Below, piece after piece: positions 25,609 to 33,800 of a stretch of DNA of 58,229 bases; position 1 is the stretch's first letter; each line of letters begins with the position of its first letter. Both the position numbers and the translations under genes were made by a program. Under the pieces are notes generated by a model, which did no database searches, was not told the DNA's origin, and saw only the letters and a program-made list of their open reading frames with translations. Where the stretch lies: NCBI GenBank assembly GCA_936936565.1, contig CAKZIX010000106.1, forward strand, positions 1 through 58,229. Reading direction: 5' to 3'. The DNA comes from an uncultured Nocardiaceae bacterium. GTDB taxonomy: Bacteria; Actinomycetota; Actinomycetes; Mycobacteriales; Mycobacteriaceae.

Positions 25609-26553
25609 ATGGCGAGCAAGACCAGCGCGAAGTCTGCCAAGGCGATCAAGGCGGCCAGCCGGCGGCGGACGCCGAGCGGCAAGCCACCGCTGATGCAGCG
25701 GATCCCCTGGCTCACCGTCGGTGCCGCACTGGTACTCGTCGCGTTCGTCGCCTCGCTCGGTGTGTACCTGTACCCGAAGTGGTCGGACCGCCAGGAGGCC
25801 GAGCAGTACGCCAGCGAGGCCAAGAAATTCGAGCCGAGCAAGGACAACACCGACCCGTCCGCGAAGATCGAGGGCGTCGTCAAGATCGACTATCCGGCCG
25901 CGCTGCACGTCAAGCCCGATCAGCGCGTCGCCTACGACCAGGCGCCGCCGTTCGGCGGCCCGCACGACAGCGCATGGGCGCAGTGCATGGGCACCGTCTA
26001 CAGCAAGCCGATCCGCACCGAGAACGCCGTGCACTCCCTCGAGCACGGCGCCGTGTGGATCGCCTACAACCCGGATCTGGACGCCGACAGCGTGTCCAAG
26101 CTCGAAAAGCGCGTCGCCGGCCAGCAGTACACGCTCATGTCGCCCTACCCGGGCCTCGACAAGCCGATCGCGCTGCTGTCGTGGGGCCACCAGCTGAAGG
26201 TGGACAGCGCCACCGACAACCGCATCGACCACTTCATCGGCGCGCTGCGGCTCAACCGCTACGGCGCCTACCCCGAGGTCGGCGCGAGCTGCACCAACCC
26301 GACGTTCGACGTGGACAACCCGCCGCCGTTCGACGCCACGCCGCCCGGCCCCAACGCCATCCCGATGGACGGCAAGGGCGCCACCAGCGACGGCGCCGAG
26401 ACCGGCGGCATCCCCGGCATGCCCGGTGGCATCCCCGGCCTGCCGGGCGGAATCCCGGGCGCACCGGCGCCGGCCCCGGGTGGCGCACCGGCCCCCGCTC
26501 CGGGTGGCGCACCGGCGCCCGCTCCGGGTGGCGCTCCGGCACCCGGCAACTGA
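25609..26553 (+). CDS. DUF3105 membrane protein with proline-rich repeat tail
   Basis: 314 residues. A basic cytoplasmic N-terminus (KTSAKSAKAIKAASRRR) is followed by one transmembrane helix (LTVGAALVLVAFVASLGVYLY) and an extracytoplasmic DUF3105 domain with PPFGGPHDSAWAQCMGTVY, HSLEHGAVWIAYNP and two Cys. The last about 60 residues are low complexity: GGIPG units, then GAPAPAPG repeated three to four times, probably a cell-wall-spanning tail. The stop overlaps the DUF305 start, so the pair is translated together. Function is unknown. Confidence 0.85.
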   Translation: MASKTSAKSAKAIKAASRRRTPSGKPPLMQRIPWLTVGAALVLVAFVASLGVYLYPKWSDRQEAEQYASEAKKFEPSKDNTDPSAKIEGVVKIDYPAALHVKPDQRVAYDQAPPFGGPHDSAWAQCMGTVYSKPIRTENAVHSLEHGAVWIAYNPDLDADSVSKLEKRVAGQQYTLMSPYPGLDKPIALLSWGHQLKVDSATDNRIDHFIGALRLNRYGAYPEVGASCTNPTFDVDNPPPFDATPPGPNAIPMDGKGATSDGAETGGIPGMPGGIPGLPGGIPGAPAPAPGGAPAPAPGGAPAPAPGGAPAPGN

Positions 26554-27206
26554 TGGCCTCGACGCGCAGCCAGCGCACGGCACTGCTGGTCATCGGGCTG
26601 CTCGGCGCGATCGCAATCGGATTCGCGCTGGGCGTGCTCACTCGGTTCGGCTTCCACGACGACCCCGCGCCGGCCCCGGGCCCGGTCGACGTCGGCTTCG
26701 CGCAGGACATGTCGGTGCACCACAACCAGGCCGTCGAAATGGCCGGTATGGCACTGATCCGATCCGAGGACGTCGCCGTCAAGACGCTCGCCTACGACAT
26801 CTTGACCACACAGCAGAATCAGGTCGGCCAGATGCAGGGCTGGCTCACGTTGTGGGACAAGCCCACCCTCCCGACCGGGCAGTTCATGACATGGATGAAG
26901 GCCGAGCACGGCAACCACGGGTCCATGCCGACAGGCGCCGTGGACAAGATGCCCGGCATGGCCACCCCGGACGACTTGGCGCAGCTGCGCCAGGCCACCG
27001 GCCGCGATTTCGACGTGCGGTTCCTGTCCCTGATGCTGCGCCACCACCAGGGTGGACTCGCCATGGCCGAGTACGCCGCCACCCAAGCCGAGACGGACGT
27101 CGTGCGCAGGCTCGCCGACACCGTCGTCAAGACCCAGACCAGCGAGGCCCAACTCCTCACCCGCATGCTCGGTGAACGCGGCGGCAAACCACTACCCATG
27201 AACTGA
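26553..27206 (+). CDS. DUF305 (ferritin-like, possible copper-binding) exported protein
   Basis: 217 residues. One N-terminal transmembrane or signal helix (LLVIGLLGAIAIGFALGVLT) precedes a helical DUF305 domain with paired motifs DMSVHHNQAVEMAGMAL and LMLRHHQGGLAMAEYA, plus His/Met-rich stretches (HGNHGSMPTG, DKMPGMA). The HH and Met motifs are those proposed to bind copper in this family. The ATG at 26553 overlaps the DUF3105 stop, a partnership common in actinobacteria. Confidence 0.85.
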   Translation: MASTRSQRTALLVIGLLGAIAIGFALGVLTRFGFHDDPAPAPGPVDVGFAQDMSVHHNQAVEMAGMALIRSEDVAVKTLAYDILTTQQNQVGQMQGWLTLWDKPTLPTGQFMTWMKAEHGNHGSMPTGAVDKMPGMATPDDLAQLRQATGRDFDVRFLSLMLRHHQGGLAMAEYAATQAETDVVRRLADTVVKTQTSEAQLLTRMLGERGGKPLPMN

Positions 27207-27251
27207 CTTTGGGCTCGCGTGGCCTATGCGATAGGCTTACGCGGCCCGCAA

Positions 27252-27324
27252 GCCCTCGTAGCTCAGGGGATAGAGCGTTCGCCTCCGGAGCGAAAGGTCG
27301 CAGGTTCGAATCCTGCCGAGGGCA
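27252..27324 (+). tRNA. tRNA-Arg (anticodon CCG)
   Basis: 73 bases folding into a full cloverleaf: a 7-bp acceptor stem GCCCTCG/CGAGGGC, D-arm GCTCAGGGGATAGAGC, anticodon arm TTCGC-CTCCGGA-GCGAA with anticodon CCG, and T-arm with GGTTCGAATCC. Discriminator is A and no CCA is encoded. It reads CGG arginine codons. Confidence 0.95.
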
Positions 27325-27332
27325 CAAGCCAT

Positions 27333-27360
27333 CAACCCGCAAGCAAGTGCTTGCGGGTTG
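27333..27360 (+). terminator. intrinsic terminator after tRNA-Arg
   Basis: A perfect 13-bp inverted repeat (27333-27345 and 27348-27360) with a two-base spacer lies eight bases after the tRNA, followed by ATCTGTTTCTG. Confidence 0.8.
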
Positions 27361-27390
27361 ATCTGTTTCTGCACGCAACTGCCCGCCGCT

Positions 27391-27410
27391 CTGTACACAA
27401 TTACGTACAG
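27391..27410 (+). promoter_or_regulatory. YefM-type operator palindrome
   Basis: CTGTAC and its complement GTACAG flank ACAATTAC. The TGTACA core is the element known to be bound by YefM antitoxins in front of yefM-yoeB. It lies about 47 bases before the antitoxin start, so the autoregulatory site appears to have survived decay of the operon. Confidence 0.55.
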
Positions 27411-27457
27411 CTCTCACGATTGGTGCAACGCAACGATCGGAGACATCCCTGCGCGCC

Positions 27458-27760
27458 ATGCACGCCACCGAGGCCCGCGCCAACTTCGCGGCGGTCCTCG
27501 ACGCGGCCACCGAGGACCACGACGAGGTCGTGATCACCCGCAGCGGCAAGGAATCCGCGGTGGTCATCTCCCTGCGCGAGTACGAGGCGCTGAAGGAAAC
27601 CGCCTACCTGCTCGGCACCACGGCCAACGCCCGGCGCCTGACGCATCACCAAGGAACACCGCATCGTGTACCAAGCAGACGACGACACCGTCACGATGAT
27701 CGCCTGCCGCTTCCACTACGAGTGACGCCGGCTTACGGGCGGACCGTCAACAAACCGTAA
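27458..27760 (+). pseudogene. yefM antitoxin, C-terminus lost in an internal deletion
   Basis: The first about 62 residues are a YefM/Phd antitoxin DNA-binding domain (MHATEARANFAAVLDAA, ITRSGKESAVVISLREYEAL, YLLGTTANARRL). The toxin-neutralising C-terminus is missing: after NARRL the frame runs out of homology (THHQGTPHRVP) to a stop at 27760. Translation may start at a CTG at 27449, which has GGAG six bases upstream; the ATG lacks a well-placed site. DNA binding may persist, but no toxin is left to neutralise. The neighbouring fragment shows what was removed. Confidence 0.75.
27645..27725 (+). pseudogene. yoeB toxin fragment (C-terminal end only)
   Basis: In a second frame overlapping the antitoxin, about 26 codons read ITKEHRIVYQADDD and end ACRFHYE followed by a stop. 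This is the conserved C-terminal end of YoeB mRNA interferases, including the catalytic His-Tyr end. The N-terminal two thirds of the toxin and the end of yefM are absent, which fits a single deletion. Confidence 0.75.
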
Positions 27761-27814
27761 GCCCCTCCCAGCATTGTCATGTCCAACGAGCCCGAGCAAC
27801 CAAAGGACATCGCA

Positions 27815-28246
27815 ATGACCACTATCACCGTCACCACCACCGCCGCCGTTCGTCCCGCTGTCAGCGGCCGCACCGCCCGCCGCGTCGGACTGTTCCTGCG
27901 CGTGCTGACCGTCGGCTTCCTCACCGTCGATGCCGTCGCGCACGTCCTCAACGGGGAGATCTCGCGCAACGGCTTCGCCGAACTCGGTGTGCCGGCCCAC
28001 CTCGGCCCGATCTCCGGGATTGCGATGCTCGCGTTCCTCGCGCTGCTGCTCTACCGCCCGACCGCCGTCATCGGCGCCATCTTCGTGACCGGCTACCTGA
28101 GCAGCGTCGTCTCCGTCCACCTGATCAACGAGAACCCGATGTTCTCCCACGTGCTGTTCCCCGTGTATCTCGCTGTGCTGCTGTGGATTTCGCTATACCT
28201 GCGCGACGAGCGGGTGCGGGCGATCGTGCCGCGCCTCGTCAAGTAG
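27815..28246 (+). CDS. small four-helix membrane protein (DoxX/DUF-like)
   Basis: 143 residues from ATG 27815, which has AAAGGA nine bases upstream; an in-frame ATG at 27779 is less likely. Four hydrophobic segments are visible (VGLFLRVLTVGFLTVDAVAHVL, ISGIAMLAFLALLLY, AVIGAIFVTGYLSSVVSVHLI, LFPVYLAVLLWISLYL). The layout is that of DoxX-like integral membrane proteins; substrate and function are unknown. It stands alone between the toxin-antitoxin relic and a terminator. Confidence 0.75.
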   Translation: MTTITVTTTAAVRPAVSGRTARRVGLFLRVLTVGFLTVDAVAHVLNGEISRNGFAELGVPAHLGPISGIAMLAFLALLLYRPTAVIGAIFVTGYLSSVVSVHLINENPMFSHVLFPVYLAVLLWISLYLRDERVRAIVPRLVK

Positions 28247-28255
28247 CCCGCCGAC

Positions 28256-28295
28256 GCAACAACCCGCAGCATTCGCTCGCGGGTTGTTGCGTTTT
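28256..28295 (+). terminator. intrinsic terminator
   Basis: A perfect 12-bp stem (28256-28267 and 28279-28290) with an 11-base loop is followed by GTTTT. It ends the membrane protein gene and faces the tetR gene. Confidence 0.85.
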
Positions 28296-28332
28296 CGGAG
28301 GTGCTCCTCGAAAGTTCAAGCTGCGCAACGGC

Positions 28333-28923
28333 TCACGCGAGGGTGGCGAGGATGGCATTGGCGGCACGCTTGGCTTGGCTGCGGCGCTCGGGGCCGGCGA
28401 CGTCTTGCAGCTCGAACGCCCAGTGCGCCTCGAACAGACAGGCCAACGCGTAGGCCGCCGTCGCGATCCGGTCGGCACTGGCGTCCGAATATTCCTGGCG
28501 CAGTTGCTGTTCCAGCTCCGGCAGCCACCTCTGGGTCCACAACTCGTGCAGTTGCTCGCGCGCTGCGCGCTCGCGCGCCGCCAAGGCGACCAGTTCGATC
28601 CAGACAACCAGGTCTTCGCGCGTGTGGTAGGCGCCCGGTTCGAACATCGCGTCGACCCGGGCGGCGACGGGCCCGGCCGTGCTGGTGCGCAGCATCGCCG
28701 AGCCGTAGTCGGCGACGGCCTCGGTGACGAAGGCTTGCAGCAGACCGTCGCGGCTCCCGAAGTAGTGCAAGACGAGGGTGCGTTGCATCCCCGCCGCCTG
28801 CGCCACCCGCGACAGGGTTGCGCTCGCCAGCCCTTCCTTGGCGACGACGCCGGCCATCGCTGCCAAGATCTCGGCGGTCCGCTCACGGATCTTGCTCGGC
28901 CGGCCGACTTTATTTACCATCAT
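28333..28923 (-). CDS. TetR-family transcriptional repressor
   Basis: About 196 residues. The N-terminal helix-turn-helix domain is clear: GRPSKIRERTAEILAAMAGVVAKEGL, ATLSRVAQAAGM, LVLHYFGSRDGLL. The C-terminal ligand domain is helical and Ala/Glu rich with no recognisable specificity. Two adjacent ATG codons (28923 and 28920) are possible starts; both lie inside an inverted repeat. It is divergent from the dehydrogenase-like gene at 28954, with only 30 bases between, so it probably represses that gene and itself. Confidence 0.88.
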   Translation of the reverse strand: MMVNKVGRPSKIRERTAEILAAMAGVVAKEGLASATLSRVAQAAGMQRTLVLHYFGSRDGLLQAFVTEAVADYGSAMLRTSTAGPVAARVDAMFEPGAYHTREDLVVWIELVALAARERAAREQLHELWTQRWLPELEQQLRQEYSDASADRIATAAYALACLFEAHWAFELQDVAGPERRSQAKRAANAILATLA

Positions 28924-28934
28924 GACAGTAAATA
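28911..28934. promoter_or_regulatory. operator for the TetR regulator
   Basis: A perfect inverted repeat with half-sites TATTTAC (28911-28917) and GTAAATA (28928-28934) spaced by ten bases. It covers the tetR start codons and lies 20 bases before the divergent start, in AT-rich sequence that stands out from the GC-rich surroundings. Confidence 0.6.
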
Positions 28935-28953
28935 TATTCGGAAGGGTGGGGTC

Positions 28954-30180
28954 ATGCGAGTACTTGTGCTTGGCGGCGCGGGGGAAGTTGGCCGGGTTGC
29001 CGCGCGGACATTGGCTGCGGCTGCCGCCGTGACGGAACTGGTCGTCGCCGACCTCGACGGCCGCCGGGCCGAGTCGGTCGCAACGAGTCTGGGCCCGAAG
29101 GCATCCAGCCGATTCGCGGACGTCACCGATCGCCGAACGCTGCGCGCGCTGATGCGGGACTGCGACATCGTGGTGAATACGGTCGGCCCGTTCTTCCGCT
29201 TCGGAGTGCCGATTCTGTCGGCGGCGATCGACGCCGGGCGCGACTACGTCGACGTCTGTGACGACTGGGAGCCAACCCTGGACATGCTGGCGCTCGACGA
29301 GCGCGCCCGCGCCGCCGGTGTCACCGCCCTGATCGGCATGGGCGCCAGCCCGGGAGTGGCGAACCTGCTCGCGGTGACGGCCGGGCGGGAACTCGACACC
29401 GTCGACACCGTGGTCACTGGATGGAACGTCGGCGGGACCATGCAATCCGAGTCGCGGCACACCGGCCGACCCAGCGCGGCCATCGTGCACGGCGTCCGCC
29501 AAATCAGCGGCACCATCCAGGTCACCCGCGGCGGCCGGTTCGTATCCCGGCCTGCACTGGAGAAGATCGAGCTCGACTATCCCGGTATCGGCCCGATCAA
29601 TGGACGCACCTTCGGCCACCCGGAAGCCGTCACGCTGCAGCGCGCCTTCCCCGGTTTGCGCGACAACACGAATATCGCTGTCGGCGACCGGGTTACCCTC
29701 GCGGCACTGGCGACGCTGCGCTTCGGTATCGACCGCCGCATCCTTTCCGCTGCGCGCGCGGCAGCGATTGCGGCCTTTGCCGAGCGCCTGCTGCCCGCCA
29801 AACCGGCCGACATCATCGCACCGGCCGGCCCGCCACCGTTGTTCGCGCTGGTGCGAGGTACCCGCGACGGCCGGCCCGCTACGGCGGCCACGGCGTTGGC
29901 CCAGATTCCGGGGCTTTCCATGGGCGAGAACACGGCGGTCCCGTTGGCCGTCGCGACGTTGCTGCTGCCCACGATCCGCCGCCCCGGAGTGCATCCGCCG
30001 GAAACCCTGATCGAACCTGCGGAATTCTTCGCCGCGTTCGCGCCGCACTGCATCGGAAATCCCGCGACGGCGGCCATGACGGTGACGACGCGGTCCTGGG
30101 CCACCCCAGAAGCCAACGCCGACAGCCTGTCCGGGGCATTGCTCACCGCGTTCCTGGCGCCACAGCGGGTTTCGGGCTGA
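28954..30180 (+). CDS. saccharopine dehydrogenase-like NAD(P)-binding oxidoreductase
   Basis: 408 residues from ATG 28954, preceded by GGAAGGGTGGGG. The N-terminal Rossmann motif VLVLGGAGEVGRVAARTL, the FADVTDRRTLRALMRDCDIVVNTVGPF strand-helix unit and DYVDVCDDWE identify the saccharopine-dehydrogenase-like family, which includes lysine-pathway enzymes and mycobacterial trans-acting enoyl reductases. The C-terminal half is family-typical but gives no substrate. Regulated probably by the divergent TetR protein. Confidence 0.85.
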   Translation: MRVLVLGGAGEVGRVAARTLAAAAAVTELVVADLDGRRAESVATSLGPKASSRFADVTDRRTLRALMRDCDIVVNTVGPFFRFGVPILSAAIDAGRDYVDVCDDWEPTLDMLALDERARAAGVTALIGMGASPGVANLLAVTAGRELDTVDTVVTGWNVGGTMQSESRHTGRPSAAIVHGVRQISGTIQVTRGGRFVSRPALEKIELDYPGIGPINGRTFGHPEAVTLQRAFPGLRDNTNIAVGDRVTLAALATLRFGIDRRILSAARAAAIAAFAERLLPAKPADIIAPAGPPPLFALVRGTRDGRPATAATALAQIPGLSMGENTAVPLAVATLLLPTIRRPGVHPPETLIEPAEFFAAFAPHCIGNPATAAMTVTTRSWATPEANADSLSGALLTAFLAPQRVSG

Positions 30181-30393
30181 CCACGCGGGCTTCCGCCGTT
30201 CACCACCAATCCCGACGACCACAAAGCCTCGGACGAGTTGCCGACAAATCGGGAGCCGTCGTCACTCCGAAGAAACGCCACCGTTCGATTACGAACAATT
30301 ATGGCTGCATTTGTAGTCGACCACGATCGGCTGCGCCACCTAGAAGTCGGCGATACTGGCTTCGAATCGATCGGATCGAGAAAGCTGGATCGA

Positions 30394-31182
30394 ATGCAAT
30401 TGACAGTCGTCGGCAACCGCGCCGGTATGCCCGCGGACGGTGCGGCCAGTTCCGGCTACCTGGTCCAGACCGAACAGTCGAACATTTTGCTCGACTGCGG
30501 TCCCGGGATTGCGGTGCTGCTCGGCAATTATCTGCATCCGAGCCACCTGGATGCGGTGGTGATCACCCATCTGCATATGGACCACTGCTACGACGTGCTG
30601 CCGATCGGCAAGCAGGCGATGCGCAAGCCCGTCGGCGCCCCGGATCGCCGGATCACACTGTTCGTCCCGGCCGGCGCACGCGAGCGTCTGGATCGGCTGG
30701 CAGAACTGTTCCCGGTGCGCACGATGCCCGAGCTGAATCGGGCGTTCGACCTCGCCTACGACGTCGTCGAATATGCGCCGGAAACGACCTACGCAGTGGC
30801 CGACTGCACGGTCGAATTCGTGCCGATGGCGCATTCGGAAACCGATCACGGCGTGCGGATTGTCGGTCCGACGGGCAGCCTGGCGTTCACCGGCGACACC
30901 GGCTGGACCGACAACTTGGTGCGCCTCGCCGCCGACGTGGACCTCTTCCTCGCCGAATGCACGCTGGCCGAGCCCGATCGCAGTGAGCACGGCCATCTGT
31001 CGGCGGGCGAGGTGGGCCGGGCCGCGGCGGCCGCAGGTGCGCGCTCGGTGGTGCTCACGCATTTCGGGTCCCCGCTGCCGGAATGGCAGCAGGCGCGCCG
31101 CGCGGAGGCGGCCGCGGAATTCGGCGGACCGGTCACTATCGCGCGCCCCGACATGGGGTTCGCCGTACCCGCGCGCCGATAG
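30394..31182 (+). CDS. MBL-fold metallo-hydrolase
   Basis: 262 residues from ATG 30394 (MQLTVVGNRAGMPADG). The metal-binding motif VITHLHMDHCYD, MAHSETDHGVRI, FTGDTGWTDNL and VVLTHFGSPLP fit the RNase Z/arylsulfatase-like branch of metallo-beta-lactamase-fold hydrolases. It is cytoplasmic. The 213 bases before it contain nothing recognisable. Its stop is three bases from the end of the convergent lysR gene, with no terminator between. Confidence 0.88.
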   Translation: MQLTVVGNRAGMPADGAASSGYLVQTEQSNILLDCGPGIAVLLGNYLHPSHLDAVVITHLHMDHCYDVLPIGKQAMRKPVGAPDRRITLFVPAGARERLDRLAELFPVRTMPELNRAFDLAYDVVEYAPETTYAVADCTVEFVPMAHSETDHGVRIVGPTGSLAFTGDTGWTDNLVRLAADVDLFLAECTLAEPDRSEHGHLSAGEVGRAAAAAGARSVVLTHFGSPLPEWQQARRAEAAAEFGGPVTIARPDMGFAVPARR

Positions 31183-31185
31183 GGA

Positions 31186-32100
31186 TCAGCCAGCCGACCG
31201 CAGGCGGGGCTGTGTCGCCTCGAGACTGTCCAGGACGGCCTGCACAACTCCGTTCGGGCTGTTCAGCCGCCACGCGACCTGCAACTCGACCGTAGGCTCG
31301 GGCTCCACCAGCGGGACCACGGTCAACCCCATCGGGCGCACCTCGTCGAGGCTTGCGAACGACGCGAACCCCACGTACCCGCGGGCAGCGACGACGATCT
31401 CGGTGGCCGCCGAGTCGTTCAGGTATTCGGCCACCTGTGGAAATGCCCCGGCACGTTCGGAGGCCGCCATGATCGCGTCGTACATCGCCGGGCTGGCCTC
31501 GCGATGGAACATCACGCACGGCACGTCCGCCAATTCGTGGACCGCGATGGACGACCGGTTGGCCCACGGGTGCGACTGCCCGACCAACGCGCCGATCCGG
31601 ATCCGGCGCAGACATTTGGACCCGAGCACCGCGCCGTTGGAGCCGTTGGACGCATTCCCATAGAGCAATCCGACGTCCAATTCACCGCGGGTGAGCGCGG
31701 TCAGTTGCGGCCCCGACCGCACCGGGTCGAGCCTGGTGGTGATGTTCGGATAGTCCGCCTGCAACCGGGCGAGCAATCCCGGCATCACCAACTGACCCGC
31801 GCGTCCGTTGAAACCGATGCTGATCCGGCCGATCCGGCCCGCCGCGACGTCGCGGACGGTGCTCGTCGCGAGCTGGACATCGCCCAGGATCCGGCGAGCA
31901 TCGGCACGAAAGGCTTCACCGGCCGGGGTGAGCTGCACGACCCGCGACGTCCGGGACACCAGTTCGACGCCGAGTTGGCGCTCCAGCCGCTTGAGTTGCT
32001 GGCTCAGCGACGGTTGCGTGAGGTGCAACCGCGCCGCCGCCCGCCCGAAGTGCAGCTCGTCCGCGATGGCCAGGAACGCCTCGATGTGCCGTGTTTCCAA
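31186..32100 (-). CDS. LysR-family transcriptional regulator
   Basis: About 304 residues from TTG 32100 (ETRHIEAFLAIADELHFGRAAA). The N-terminal winged helix is complete (LHLTQPSLSQQLKRLERQLGVELVSRT), followed by the substrate-binding domain (GRISIGFNG, ELDVGLLYG). The frame stays open upstream to an ATG at 32226, but that stretch does not resemble LysR proteins. It is divergent from the sugar transporter operon and may control it. Confidence 0.88.
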   Translation of the reverse strand: METRHIEAFLAIADELHFGRAAARLHLTQPSLSQQLKRLERQLGVELVSRTSRVVQLTPAGEAFRADARRILGDVQLATSTVRDVAAGRIGRISIGFNGRAGQLVMPGLLARLQADYPNITTRLDPVRSGPQLTALTRGELDVGLLYGNASNGSNGAVLGSKCLRRIRIGALVGQSHPWANRSSIAVHELADVPCVMFHREASPAMYDAIMAASERAGAFPQVAEYLNDSAATEIVVAARGYVGFASFASLDEVRPMGLTVVPLVEPEPTVELQVAWRLNSPNGVVQAVLDSLEATQPRLRSAG

Positions 32101-32467
32101 AACGTGCGCGCCTCGCGTTACTCGGTATGCAACTTCTGCAGATAGGCAGGTGTATACCGACTCGCGCAGGTAATCAGGCAACCGGATCGTGAATTGCAGG
32201 TGAGCACGGCCGGAATTCTTGGCCATTCGCCCATGTCACACGCAGCGCCGCCGACCCGGGTCCCCGACCGGTGGTGCCATCGATTACATTCTCGAATCGC
32301 TGGCACCGAATTGTCGACCGATCGACCGAATTCGCGCCGCCCGATTCATTTCGGAACGGAATCGATCGATAATCGATTTCGCGTTGCCGGATACCACCGG
32401 CTGCTGAAGACTTCGTCGGGAATTGGTTTCTGGACCGATTACCGGCCCATCACAAAGAAAGCCTGCT
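32101..32467. promoter_or_regulatory. regulatory gap between lysR and the sugar ABC operon
   Basis: 367 bases without a gene, notably less GC-rich than the flanks. It contains a perfect inverted repeat AATCGAT / ATCGATT with a five-base spacer (32360-32378) and, nearby, an eight-base tandem TCGACCGA (about 32314-32329). These are candidate operators for the divergent promoters. A purine-rich AAAGAAAG lies before the ATG at 32468. Confidence 0.45.
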
Positions 32468-33760
32468 ATGAACTCGCACCGCCACGGCCGTAAGGCCCGA
32501 TGGGGAATCGCGCTCGTCGCGGCCGCCACGCTGCTCGCCGCCTGCGGACAGGACACCTCGGCCCCGGCCGCGTCCGACGACCCGGTGACCATCACGTTCC
32601 TGTCCTACACCTATGGACAGCCCAACCCGCTCGGCGAAGGCCTGAAGAAGCTGATCGAGGACTTCCAGGCCGCCAACCCGAAGATCACTGTCAAGGCGCA
32701 GTCGGTCCCGACCGCCGAGGCGCTCACGAAGCTGCAGGCCGGCGTGGTCGCGGGCGATCCGCCCGACGTGGCGCAGATCGGGTGGAGCAAGGTTGCGCAG
32801 GCGTCGCAGACGTTGCCGCTGCGCTCGCTCGAAGAGGTCGCCGGGTCCGACGAGTGGACCAAGCACATGGCCGGGTTCGTGCCGTCGGTGCTGAAGGCGA
32901 CTCCCGTTGCCGGCGCCAAGAAGCCCGTCGCGATGCCGCTCATGATGGCCACCCCGGTGATCTTCTACAACGCCGACCTGTTCAAGGCTGCGGGCCTGGA
33001 TCCGGCCCAGCCGCCCAAGACGATGGCCCAGCTCAAAGCGGCCGCGCAGGCGATCAAGGACAAGACCGAGGCCGAGGGCGTGTACGTCTCGGCGGTCGAC
33101 CCGGGCAAGTCCGACTACCTGACGCAGTCGTTGGTGAACAGTGCCGGTGGCGCCCTGGTGTCGGGCAGCGGTGAGGTCACCGTCGACTCCGCGCCCGTAA
33201 TCACTGCGCTGTCCGCGGTCCAGGATCTGACCAAGTCGGGCGTGCAGCCGTCGGTCGACTTCGCTTCGGCGCAAAGCGCTTTCAGCGCCGGCAAGCTCGG
33301 TATGCTGATCACCACCGGCGGTGGTCTGCTCACCCTCGACCAGGCGGCCAAGGGCAAGTTCGCACTGCAGGTCGCGCCGCTGCCCGGCTTCGACAACCTG
33401 CCTGCCCGGCCCACCTTCTCCGGCTCCGGCCTGACCATCGTGGCCAAGGACGCCGCCAAGGCAAAGGCGTCGTGGAAGTTCGTGCAGTTCCTGACCAGCG
33501 ACGAGAGCTTCAAGGTCATCGCCTCGAAGATGGGCTACCTCCCGCTGCGCACGGCCGCGGAATCCTCGGCCGATCCGCGCCTCGGCTCGGCCGTCAAGCA
33601 GATGGCCGATCTGGTGCCTTACACCGCCTTCCCTGGCAAGCAGTCCAACCAGGGTGTGGTGATCTTGCAGGACGAGGCTGTCGAGCCGATCGTGCTGCGC
33701 GGCGCCGACCCTGCCGCAACCCTGAAGGCGGCCGCCGAAAAGATCCGCGGCCTCAAGTAA
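32468..33760 (+). CDS. sugar ABC transporter substrate-binding lipoprotein (CUT1)
   Basis: 430 residues. The lipoprotein signal peptide ends in LLAACG, so the protein is lipid-anchored outside the membrane. The mature part is a family 1 solute-binding protein (ITFLSYTYGQPNP, VPTAEALTKLQAGVVAGDPPD, MPLMMATPVIFYNADLFKAAGL). It starts a five-gene operon with an isomerase-like enzyme, two permeases and an ATPase. The sugar bound cannot be told from sequence. Confidence 0.93.
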   Translation: MNSHRHGRKARWGIALVAAATLLAACGQDTSAPAASDDPVTITFLSYTYGQPNPLGEGLKKLIEDFQAANPKITVKAQSVPTAEALTKLQAGVVAGDPPDVAQIGWSKVAQASQTLPLRSLEEVAGSDEWTKHMAGFVPSVLKATPVAGAKKPVAMPLMMATPVIFYNADLFKAAGLDPAQPPKTMAQLKAAAQAIKDKTEAEGVYVSAVDPGKSDYLTQSLVNSAGGALVSGSGEVTVDSAPVITALSAVQDLTKSGVQPSVDFASAQSAFSAGKLGMLITTGGGLLTLDQAAKGKFALQVAPLPGFDNLPARPTFSGSGLTIVAKDAAKAKASWKFVQFLTSDESFKVIASKMGYLPLRTAAESSADPRLGSAVKQMADLVPYTAFPGKQSNQGVVILQDEAVEPIVLRGADPAATLKAAAEKIRGLK

Positions 33761-33800
33761 ATCCCCTGCCTGCCCGCCCCATTCACAGAGAGATACGAGT

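Noticed and set aside
30181..30393. Earlier starts for the MBL-fold hydrolase at 30238 or 30301
   Set aside because: The added residues are not part of the fold; the ATG at 30394 begins directly at the first strand.
32100..32226. N-terminal extension of the LysR regulator from an upstream ATG
   Set aside because: The extension does not match the family and the winged helix begins at the TTG start.
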